DNA of 8,510 bases from an uncultured Clostridia bacterium (GTDB lineage: Bacteria; Bacillota; Clostridia; Oscillospirales; Ruminococcaceae). The position numbers and the translations under genes were made by a program. Shown piece after piece: positions 1 to 5,806 of this stretch. The DNA lies in contig CAMWLH010000071.1 in assembly GCA_947175045.1 (NCBI GenBank), forward strand, positions 1 through 8,510. The letters run 5' to 3'. Numbering within the stretch: position 1 is the stretch's first letter; every line of letters starts with the position of its first letter. Below the pieces are notes generated by a model. That model was not told the DNA's origin, did no database searches, and saw nothing but the letters and a program-made list of their open reading frames with translations.

Positions 1-46
1 TTTTTCCGCTAGAGCCTGACGGTGCGCAACGGAGCGATGCGGAGTT

Positions 47-184
47 AGCCGTGGCGGGCGGGTCGCGGAAAATTTCAAATTGAGATAAAGTGAGCCGTGG
101 CGGGCGGGTCGCGGAAAATTTCAAATTGAGATAAAGTGAGCCGCGGCGGGCGGGTCACGGAAAATTTCAAATTGTGATAAGAGG
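47..184. repeat. Three tandem 46-bp direct repeats before the first gene
   Basis: Three head-to-tail copies lie at 47-92, 93-138 and 139-184. Copies 1 and 2 are identical; copy 3 differs at six positions. Each unit has a GC-rich half (agccgtggcgggcgggtcg) and an AT-rich half containing the odd-centred palindrome AATTTCAAATT. In copy 3 the terminal AAAGTG has become AAGAGG, which sits at ribosome-site distance from the ATG at 191. The copies abut with no spacers, so this is not a CRISPR array. Upstream operators, a slipped-strand expansion of a gene leader, or an intergenic repeat family are all possible; function is unknown. Confidence 0.95.
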
Positions 185-190
185 TTTTCT

Positions 191-2041
191 ATGAGTGATC
201 AATTCAAAAAATTTATCGTCGGCAAAAGCCGCGAGGAAATAAGAAGCAATATCGAAAAGCTATTGCGCAATGAGGTGGAAAACACCGTAAAGTCTACCCA
301 AGAGGAAATACGCAAAAAGATCGCCGAGGTCATCGAGGACGCTAAAAAAATCTCGGAAAGCGTTCGGCAGCCCGAAAAAATACCGCCCCGCGAACAGCAG
401 GAGGTGGTGTACTACAACGCGCCGAATCGCGGAATATCCGCGGACGAGATAGCCTTCGCTCCCGAAAGTCCCGACTTCGACACCGACGCGGACAGGGCTA
501 TGAACGACAAAATATCCGAAATGCGCAAGCTCAACGAGATATTCTACAACGGCTATCTCCTTAATCAATGCGCCGAGATCAGTATTGTCAGGCAGGGCGA
601 ATTTATGGCGGAGGTCACAGACGATTTCGGACGGCAGGCGTTCTGCGGTATCTCACGCCCGATATACGGGGCGCTCTCAAATCCGCAGCTGCGCACCTAT
701 TTCACATGGAGGACAGACGTTCGCCGAGGAGTTTACCGCGAGACCGACAGGTCATATGTCACGCTGTACTGTTACGAGCTGATGAACAAGATCGGCGTTA
801 TCTCGGCGGCGGACGCTCTCGGACGGCTGCTCGCCGTGTGGGAGGGCTGCCGGGAGTTCGCGGGGTGGCTGGACGATACTATGCCGCGCTGGATAAAGGA
901 TTTCTATGCCTATAACGATCTGAGCGAGCAGTACCCCGATCTCTGCTCCTGCTTTCCTGTCAAGGCGGCGGGGTTAAGCGGGAGCGTTTCCGAGCTGAAC
1001 AGCAAAAATTATTCCGATAAGCTGGACTATTTTATGGAAAATTCCTCCTACAAGCTGGGCGAGAGCGTGTTTTTTGGCGAGGAGACCAAGCCGCTGCTGA
1101 ACGGCGCGGCGGAAGCGGCTCTGACGGCGCTGGACGGGTATTTTCTCGAAAGGGACATATCGCTTTTCAAGCTGATTTGCGGGCGAATGAAGCGGGACTA
1201 CAACTGGACTCCCTTTGCGGGAGCATATGTGAACCTCGACAGAATGGACGGCTTCAGGCAGGTCAGGGTCAGCCCCGTGGAGCGGTACTGCGTAAAGCGC
1301 GGAGAAGCGGCGCTGGAGCTTTTCGAGCCATCCCCCTACCGCGGCTTTATCGGCTATGTGCTGAAGAGCGTCGAAGCGGTGCTGCGCAAAAGAACGGGCT
1401 TTCACCATAAGATAACGCCTAACATCAAGATGGTGATAAACGACTTCCGCAACCGCGAAAAGCTGGTAGAGGCGGTGAGCGCTCCCGAGTTTGAGCGGGC
1501 GATAACCGACGCGGTAAACGCATGGTGCGATAAAAACGGTATCTTCCCGAAAAAGGCGAAAGGCTCCGCCGAGGAGGAGCGCCCTGCCGCTCCCGTAAAG
1601 GTGGACATAGACGTTGACAAGCTGTCAAGGATACGCGCGGAGGCGGAGGAGATCGCGAAAAGGCTGATCGTAGAGGAGCTTCCGCACAGCGACGACAGCA
1701 TCGCCGAGATAGCGGGCAGGATAAGCGACGAGGAGTTTTCGGTGAAGATAGCGGAGTATTCCGAGCCGCAGAAGAACTCCACCAAAGGCGAAGCGGCGGT
1801 CGGAGGGGGCTGGGGCGAGCTTGCGCTGGCGCTTTCCCCGCGGCATATCGCGGTCATATCGGAGCTGCTGAAGGGCAGCGCGGAGCGCTACTGCCGCGCG
1901 AATAATATTCTCCCCGAAACGGTCTATGAGGAAATAAACACTTTGTCGCTGGACTGCGTTGGCGATGTGGTGATAGAGGACGGCGAGATAGTGTCCGATT
2001 ACGAGGAGGAGCTTAAAAACATCACAAGCGGGGAGGTGTAG
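191..2041 (+). CDS. TerB-N/TerB-C domain protein, 616 aa
   Basis: This is a cytoplasmic protein with no signal peptide or membrane segment. Residues 1-60 are charged and predicted helical (possible coiled coil). Residues about 150-255 match the TerB N-terminal domain: a YFTWRTDVRRGVY core followed by SYVTLYCYELMNKIG. A helical middle (about 270-450) is followed by the TerB C-terminal domain at about 470-612, opening with VDKLSRIRAEAEEIAKRL and closing with the signature INTL..DCVGDVVIED..I..DYEEEL. Proteins with this pair of domains are widespread in Firmicutes and have been linked by genome context to Ter-type stress or defence systems, often beside helicases or ATPases; their biochemical role is not established. 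No partner ATPase lies in the window, though one could lie upstream. The start at 191 uses AAGAGG (179-184) contributed by the last upstream repeat, a modest site. The sigma-factor gene follows after 3 bp, so the two are probably co-transcribed. Domain assignment is confident; function is not. Confidence 0.9.
   Translation: MSDQFKKFIVGKSREEIRSNIEKLLRNEVENTVKSTQEEIRKKIAEVIEDAKKISESVRQPEKIPPREQQEVVYYNAPNRGISADEIAFAPESPDFDTDADRAMNDKISEMRKLNEIFYNGYLLNQCAEISIVRQGEFMAEVTDDFGRQAFCGISRPIYGALSNPQLRTYFTWRTDVRRGVYRETDRSYVTLYCYELMNKIGVISAADALGRLLAVWEGCREFAGWLDDTMPRWIKDFYAYNDLSEQYPDLCSCFPVKAAGLSGSVSELNSKNYSDKLDYFMENSSYKLGESVFFGEETKPLLNGAAEAALTALDGYFLERDISLFKLICGRMKRDYNWTPFAGAYVNLDRMDGFRQVRVSPVERYCVKRGEAALELFEPSPYRGFIGYVLKSVEAVLRKRTGFHHKITPNIKMVINDFRNREKLVEAVSAPEFERAITDAVNAWCDKNGIFPKKAKGSAEEERPAAPVKVDIDVDKLSRIRAEAEEIAKRLIVEELPHSDDSIAEIAGRISDEEFSVKIAEYSEPQKNSTKGEAAVGGGWGELALALSPRHIAVISELLKGSAERYCRANNILPETVYEEINTLSLDCVGDVVIEDGEIVSDYEEELKNITSGEV
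2032..2036 (+). promoter_or_regulatory. Ribosome site supporting a TTG start at 2045
   Basis: GGAGG lies inside the last codons of the TerB gene, 8 bp before TTG 2045. No ATG or GTG is suitably placed, so TTG is the supported start; a second TTG at 2048 (with GGAG at 2041-2044) is an alternative that changes the product by one residue. The site implies translational coupling to the upstream gene. Confidence 0.65.
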
Positions 2042-2044
2042 GAG

Positions 2045-2599
2045 TTGTTGTATTGCTCGGCGCTGGCGCTGATAAAGGACGATTCGGACAGAGAGCTGGT
2101 TCAGCGGATATATGACAGGTATGAGCGAATGATGTACTCGATGGCGCTCAGCATTCTGCGCGATCCCGCTGATGCTGAGGACGCTGTACAAACGGCTTTC
2201 GTGCGTATCATAGATCATCTGCAAATAATTTTGGAAAAAGGGTGTCATAATCATAAAGCCTACTTTGTTATAATAGCGAAGCACGTTGCGTTGAATATGT
2301 TGCATAAGCGGAACAATCACCCCGTGGAGGACATTGACGAGCATTATGAGCTGTCGGATGACGTTTCGGTGGAGACCGCGGTGCTCTCGCGGCTCGGTGA
2401 GGAGGAGATCGCGCGGGCGGTGAACAGTCTCTCGGATACCGACCGCGATATAATGTACCTTAATCTCTACGAGGGAATGCAGGCAAAGGAGATCGCGGAG
2501 CTTGCGGGCATGAAGCCCAATACCGTAAGTGTGCGTATTCGCCGCGCAAAGAAGAAGCTCGCAGATATTCTGCGGGAAAGGGGTATAAATTATGAATGA
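2045..2599 (+). CDS. ECF-like sigma-70 family RNA polymerase sigma factor
   Basis: The 184-aa product has the two-domain plan of small group-4 (ECF-type) sigma factors. Sigma region 2 covers about residues 17-92, with YDRYERMMYSMALSILRD followed by PADAEDAVQTAFVRI, the core-binding and -10 recognition helices. Region 4 covers about 118-176, with SLSDTDRDIMYLNLYEG and the helix-turn-helix AKEIAELAGMKPNTVSVRIR that reads the -35 element. The linker (100-117) is short and acidic. Length is normal for the family. It starts with TTG directly after the TerB gene and its stop overlaps the next gene by 8 bp (ATGAATGA), so the membrane protein that follows is its likely regulator. An AT-rich island at about 2221-2300 falls inside region 2 without breaking the frame. 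The target promoters cannot be read from this window. Confidence 0.93.
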   Translation: MLYCSALALIKDDSDRELVQRIYDRYERMMYSMALSILRDPADAEDAVQTAFVRIIDHLQIILEKGCHNHKAYFVIIAKHVALNMLHKRNNHPVEDIDEHYELSDDVSVETAVLSRLGEEEIARAVNSLSDTDRDIMYLNLYEGMQAKEIAELAGMKPNTVSVRIRRAKKKLADILRERGINYE

Positions 2600-3332
2600 G
2601 TTTGAGCAAATGCTCGCGGGCGCGCTTGCGCAGAACGCCGACGAGCAGTACGGAGAATTTTTTGACGCTGACATCAAGCACAGGTTTTCCCGCAGCTACA
2701 AAAGGCAGAGAAGAAAAACCGTCCTGTCCGCGGAAAAAACGCGCCGCGGCGTGAGAATACCACCCGCGGAGGGGATAAGCATACCCAAAATGACGGGTAT
2801 CCCGTTTAAAAAGCGCGTTACCATTATTTCAATAGCTATTATGATGGCAATAGGGGTGAGCGCGGGCGCGGGGGCTTCTCTTGCCGTGGGATTTAAAAAG
2901 ACGGAAGAGACCGTGATAGATTTTACGCTGATGGTCGCAGACCCGCAGAACTCTCCGCAAAGTATTGAATATGTATATTATTTGCCCGAAATTCCCGAGG
3001 GGTACTATTTGGATAATGTTGATTATGATTTGTTGTTTGATGTGCAATATTTCTATGAAAGAGAGGATGGTGAGAGTTCTATCTATTTTTCTCAGCATAG
3101 ACGACAGGATTATATAAGTTTTGATAATGAGCACATAATCAGCAGCGAGGAGGTAATGGTCGGAGATAAGTACGGGGTATTTATGGTATGGGAGAGAACA
3201 GCAAATCTTTTGTGGGATAATGGAGATTATGTTCTTCTTATATCTGGCGGTTTGACCAAAGAAGAAGCTATAAATTTGGCAAAAAGCGCCAAAGTTTGCG
3301 GAATTGAAGATTTTTTTGAAAAAATCGCGTAA
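2592..3332 (+). CDS. Membrane-anchored DUF4367 protein, probable anti-sigma factor
   Basis: The 246-aa product has a basic cytoplasmic N-terminus (1-75), one membrane segment at about 76-98 (VTIISIAIMMAIGVSAGAG) and an extracytoplasmic DUF4367-like domain at about 125-240. The domain is recognised from YLPEIPEGYYLDNV near its start and LLWDNGDYVLLISGGLTKEE near its end. No zinc-binding anti-sigma motif (HxxxCxxC) is present. In Firmicutes, DUF4367 proteins commonly follow ECF sigma genes and are taken to act as anti-sigma factors, with the outer domain sensing an envelope signal and the inner tail holding the sigma factor. The 8-bp overlap with the sigma gene and the ribosome site AAAGGGG (2577-2583) support coupled expression. 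Base composition falls sharply inside the gene: about 36% GC by hand count in 3001-3240, against about 55% in 2701-2760. The anti-sigma role is inferred from context. Confidence 0.82.
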   Translation: MNEFEQMLAGALAQNADEQYGEFFDADIKHRFSRSYKRQRRKTVLSAEKTRRGVRIPPAEGISIPKMTGIPFKKRVTIISIAIMMAIGVSAGAGASLAVGFKKTEETVIDFTLMVADPQNSPQSIEYVYYLPEIPEGYYLDNVDYDLLFDVQYFYEREDGESSIYFSQHRRQDYISFDNEHIISSEEVMVGDKYGVFMVWERTANLLWDNGDYVLLISGGLTKEEAINLAKSAKVCGIEDFFEKIA

Positions 3333-3350
3333 TAGTTGTAGCCGCCAATA

Positions 3351-3359
3351 TGTTATAAT
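3351..3359 (+). promoter_or_regulatory. Extended -10 promoter
   Basis: TGTTATAAT is a perfect extended -10 element (TGn plus TATAAT), 47 bp before the ATG at 3407. At normal spacing there is no good -35 (3331-3336 is AATAGT), which extended -10 promoters can tolerate. Transcription would start near 3366 and give a short 5' leader containing a weak GCGAA/TTCGC hairpin (3364-3380). This suggests that the export-gene block has housekeeping-type transcription separate from the sigma operon. Confidence 0.6.
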
Positions 3360-3406
3360 TACAGCGAAGGATAAATTCGCGAATAAACACGAAAGGAGGA
3401 GAAATT

Positions 3407-3859
3407 ATGCGTTTTAAAAAATTTGTGTGTGCGCTTGCGGCAGCTTTGTTTTGCTTGGCGTTACCCGTAACAGCATATGCGGAAGAGGGAATTACCGACA
3501 GCTATGCCGAGGAAGTAGTACCAATGTATGATGATTACCTGAACACAAATGCATTGATTACTTTTTCCGGCAGCAGTGCCTCATGCAGGTGCAGCGCAAG
3601 CGACAGCTCTTCGGTTGTCGCAAGCATTTCCGTTGTGATGACGCTTCAGAAAAGCGGGCTGCTCGGTATCTATACCGACGTAAAAGACGCTAGCTGGTCT
3701 AAGTCGGTAAACGGCAGCTCCATCTCGCTCAGCGGCTCAAAAAGCGGTCTTTCCGACGGGACTTACCGTGTCAAGGCGGTCTTCACGGTAACAACAAAGG
3801 ACGGCGGTACAAGTACCTTTACAAAGTACAGCAGCACCGCCAAGACATCGGGCACGTGA
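3407..3859 (+). CDS. Small secreted protein of unknown function
   Basis: The 150-aa product begins with a classical signal peptide: basic MRFKK, hydrophobic residues 6-20 and a cleavage site after AYA at residue 25. The mature part (about 125 aa) is rich in Ser, Thr and Gly and looks like an all-beta domain, with alternating strands and a late GTYRVKAVFTVTTKDGG segment that resembles the closing strands of small Firmicutes beta-sandwich secreted proteins. Cys60 and Cys62 are the only mature cysteines. There is no lipobox, sortase motif or membrane tail, so it is probably released. The start is fixed by AGGAGG at 3394-3399, 7 bp upstream. I do not recognise the family with certainty. It is the first gene after the promoter at 3351 and is separated from the peptidase by a structured leader. 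Confidence 0.8.
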   Translation: MRFKKFVCALAAALFCLALPVTAYAEEGITDSYAEEVVPMYDDYLNTNALITFSGSSASCRCSASDSSSVVASISVVMTLQKSGLLGIYTDVKDASWSKSVNGSSISLSGSKSGLSDGTYRVKAVFTVTTKDGGTSTFTKYSSTAKTSGT

Positions 3860-3909
3860 CCCAAGCGAGTGAAATTGAATTGTGTGTAGAATCAAAAACA
3901 AACACAAGC

Positions 3910-3972
3910 GCCGCGGTGTACCGCGGCAAGACAGAAAGGGCGTCCGCCCTGAGAAAAATGGGCTTTAAGCCC
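3910..3972 (+). promoter_or_regulatory. Three consecutive hairpins in the peptidase leader
   Basis: The 138-bp gap 3860-3997 can form three stems: GCCGCGG/CCGCGGC with loop TGTA (3910-3927), AGGGC/GCCCT with loop GTCC (3937-3950) and GGGCT/AGCCC with loop TTA (3960-3972). The ribosome site AGGAGG follows at 3984-3989. None of the stems is followed by a T-run, so they do not look like intrinsic terminators. They could form a structured leader, stabilise mRNA or slow ribosome loading. TAGAAT at 3887-3892 is a weak -10 candidate without a -35. No known riboswitch class was recognised. Confidence 0.55.
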
Positions 3973-3997
3973 GTAGACAAATAAGGAGGACTTTACT

Positions 3998-5086
3998 ATG
4001 AGCACATTAAGACAAAAAATCAGTGTGACTATGGCGGCTGTTATGGCGGTATCGGTGTTGGGAATGCTGCCCGCGGCGGCGGAGGAAGTCGTTGAGTATT
4101 CGACGATCGAGGAGTATATCGAATATGCGATACCTCATTATGTGAGGGCGCAGTCGGTAGAGATCAACGGAACGTTTTATTACAGCAATACCATTGATAT
4201 TTATGATATCAATGATATTGAAGGCGGCTCGATAGGCGAATGCGTTTTCCTTTTTGACGATGATGAGATAATCGGAAAAATGCAGGTTTGGCAGGTTGAC
4301 GGCGAATATGCCTCGGTTTTCGATACCTATATTACCGATGAGATTCAAGGCTCGTTTGACGGTGATTACGCTATCGCGTTAGGATATTTTGAAGATGATC
4401 TTTATTCCTATGACGAGGTGGTCGGCAGCACCTTTGTTGACGGAGCGGGCTTTGAGGAATGCCCCGATTATGAGCTTCCGCTTAGCGAATCTATCAGCAA
4501 GGCGGCAAGCATGGATCTGGCGGCGATTCCTGCGCCTTATGCGGCTAGCACCAGCTTGGCAGTGCCTTGGGTGAAAAATGATATATGTGACAACACACAT
4601 ACGGAAAAGCATTGGCTTTGCTGGGCAGCGTGTGTGGCTATGATGGTAAATTATAGTGATGAAACGTCGCTCACAACTAAAGATGTTTGGAGATCTGTAA
4701 AAACGAGCTCTAATCCCGACCCCGATGGGGCTTTAGCAAACATTAAGAGCGCATTTGATAACTATGATTATAGCTATTATTACCAAAAAAATGCTATATC
4801 CGCCAGCGAAGTGTTAGGTGCGCTTTCTAATCATAAGCCAGTTTTTATAAAAATTGATGGGGTATCCAATAGTGGAAAGGACGTTTATCATGCGATAGTT
4901 ATTTGTGGAATATCTATTGATAACGCTTCAAGTAGTTCGGCAAACATAACTTATACAGTTAATGATCCTACCAGCGGAAAAAATCTGTCTTTTCTTGTTA
5001 CGGCTAACCCAACTAACGTAGTAACCGCCATCTCATACAAGCCTTCAGGCTACAAGTATAATGAGTGGCGCTACACTATTTATTGA
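3998..5086 (+). CDS. Secreted papain-fold (C39-like) cysteine peptidase with N-terminal domain
   Basis: The 362-aa product has an N-terminal signal peptide (hydrophobic 10-27, probable cleavage near AAA at 26-28), an acidic domain at about 30-155, a linker, and a papain-like catalytic domain at about 188-345. Catalytic residues are visible: Cys208 in HWLCWAAC (205-212), His298 in VYHAIVICG and Asp323 (or Asn322) in TVNDPTSG. This order and spacing fit clan CA, C39-like peptidases. There is no ATPase or membrane domain, so it is not a bacteriocin exporter peptidase. The N-domain may be a propeptide keeping the enzyme inactive, as in other secreted papain-fold enzymes, but this is inference. 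GC content drops from about 49% (4021-4560) to about 39% (4561-4980) at the domain junction, suggesting a mosaic origin. The start is supported by AGGAGG at 3984-3989. A lipoprotein gene follows after 15 bp, so the two are probably co-transcribed. Substrate is unknown. A fragment of a paralogous N-domain lies at 6672-6968. Confidence 0.85.
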   Translation: MSTLRQKISVTMAAVMAVSVLGMLPAAAEEVVEYSTIEEYIEYAIPHYVRAQSVEINGTFYYSNTIDIYDINDIEGGSIGECVFLFDDDEIIGKMQVWQVDGEYASVFDTYITDEIQGSFDGDYAIALGYFEDDLYSYDEVVGSTFVDGAGFEECPDYELPLSESISKAASMDLAAIPAPYAASTSLAVPWVKNDICDNTHTEKHWLCWAACVAMMVNYSDETSLTTKDVWRSVKTSSNPDPDGALANIKSAFDNYDYSYYYQKNAISASEVLGALSNHKPVFIKIDGVSNSGKDVYHAIVICGISIDNASSSSANITYTVNDPTSGKNLSFLVTANPTNVVTAISYKPSGYKYNEWRYTIY

Positions 5087-5101
5087 TTTTAGGGTGATAT
5101 A

Positions 5102-5704
5102 ATGAAAAAAAAACTTTTATCAATCATTTGTTTAACAATGCTTTTAGCAGGCTGTACAAAAAACGTTGATGAATCAATCCCTTACAACGAAAGCCCAGAA
5201 ATAATACAAACTACCGATACAATAAGTGATAACACCACAGAAGAAAGCATGGGAACGCCCTCTGACAGTGTGTTCCCGCCTGAGGGGATAATCGCGCCTA
5301 TAACTACGACCTCTCTGCCTGTTAATGATGAACCCGATGAGGGCGTTCCAGGCAGACTTGTCGAGAGATTTTATCTTGAAGATGTGGAGTATATTGAGAG
5401 TACATGGGGGACATTTGGCTTTGTTATCGAAGATGACGGAGATGTTGTTATTGATGAAAACTGGGTAGCCGATATCACAGACCCCGACTATGAAAACAAG
5501 GTCATAGAAGCACTGCATGAGCTGTATTCTCTTGAATATGTAGGTTTATCGTATCTGAACGAGCACCTGTTCCGCTATGGCGACGATCTGCTTGCTATTG
5601 CAAATAATCCCGAGGGAATGGAAAATTATCCATTCTTTAAAGATTCGGGCTATGACAAAAGCCAGTTTTACTACGCCCTTATATATGAACCATACGATAA
5701 TTAA
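5102..5704 (+). CDS. Lipoprotein A, unknown function
   Basis: The 200-aa product is a lipoprotein: MKKKLL, a hydrophobic stretch and the lipobox LLAGC with Cys18 as the lipidated residue, followed by a Ser/Thr/acidic tether to about residue 57. The globular part (about 58-200) starts with FPPEGIIAPI and includes FGFVIEDDGDVVID, an ALHELYSLEYVG helix and LFRYGDDLLAIA. It is clearly paralogous to the lipoprotein at 7010-7627: both share FPPE..IAPI, SLEYVG, an R.GD.LLA motif and a closing S.YD..Q.YYA pattern. There are no mature cysteines apart from the lipidated one. It lies 15 bp after the peptidase gene, with AGGGTGAT (5091-5098) as its ribosome site, and a terminator-like hairpin follows. 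The tight pairing with the peptidase suggests a related job, such as anchor, chaperone, substrate or immunity protein, but the family was not recognised. Confidence 0.82.
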   Translation: MKKKLLSIICLTMLLAGCTKNVDESIPYNESPEIIQTTDTISDNTTEESMGTPSDSVFPPEGIIAPITTTSLPVNDEPDEGVPGRLVERFYLEDVEYIESTWGTFGFVIEDDGDVVIDENWVADITDPDYENKVIEALHELYSLEYVGLSYLNEHLFRYGDDLLAIANNPEGMENYPFFKDSGYDKSQFYYALIYEPYDN

Positions 5705-5746
5705 CATTTGATCGCTGCATTACTTTTAGAACATTTTTTTAAAAAC

Positions 5747-5792
5747 CCGATACCCGCCCATGCCGCGGTATGGGCGGGTATATCGGATTTTT
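5747..5792 (+). terminator. Intrinsic terminator or attenuator hairpin
   Basis: CCGATACCCGCCCAT (5747-5761) pairs with ATGGGCGGGTATATCGG (5770-5786), leaving a two-base TA bulge and the loop GCCGCGGT. A TTTTT run follows at 5788-5792, and an A-run precedes the stem (5741-5745), so it could act in both directions. It lies 42 bp after the lipoprotein A stop. The T-run directly touches the GGGAGGA ribosome site of the next gene, so that gene is either expressed by read-through or has the hairpin in its own leader (attenuation). No convincing promoter was seen in 5705-5746. Confidence 0.85.
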
Positions 5793-5799
5793 GGGAGGA
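5793..5799 (+). promoter_or_regulatory. Ribosome site that fixes the start at 5807
   Basis: GGGAGGA lies 7 bp before ATG 5807, whose product opens with a textbook lipoprotein signal. An upstream in-frame ATG at 5708 would put the terminator hairpin inside the coding region and place 33 residues ahead of the signal peptide, so it is rejected. Confidence 0.9.
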
Positions 5800-5806
5800 A
5801 TTTAAA

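Noticed and set aside
2..72. Inverted repeat TTTTCCGC (2-9) with GCGGAAAA (65-72)
   Set aside because: Only 8 bp, 55 bp apart and at the window edge; it cannot be separated from chance or from an inverted fragment of the 46-bp repeat.
47..184. CRISPR array
   Set aside because: The repeats are directly contiguous without unique spacers, and no cas gene is present.
568..915. Overlapping + strand frame of 115 codons inside the TerB gene
   Set aside because: It is an out-of-frame shadow of a strongly supported domain and has no ribosome site.
1625..2677. A 350-codon open frame on the minus strand
   Set aside because: It lies opposite the well-supported TerB and sigma genes, spans their junction, and its translation shows no domain or signal; it reflects codon bias of the + strand genes.
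5708..5806. Longer start for the IseA-like lipoprotein at ATG 5708
   Set aside because: It would place the terminator hairpin within the coding region and put 33 residues before a perfect lipoprotein signal; GGGAGGA is correctly placed only for ATG 5807.
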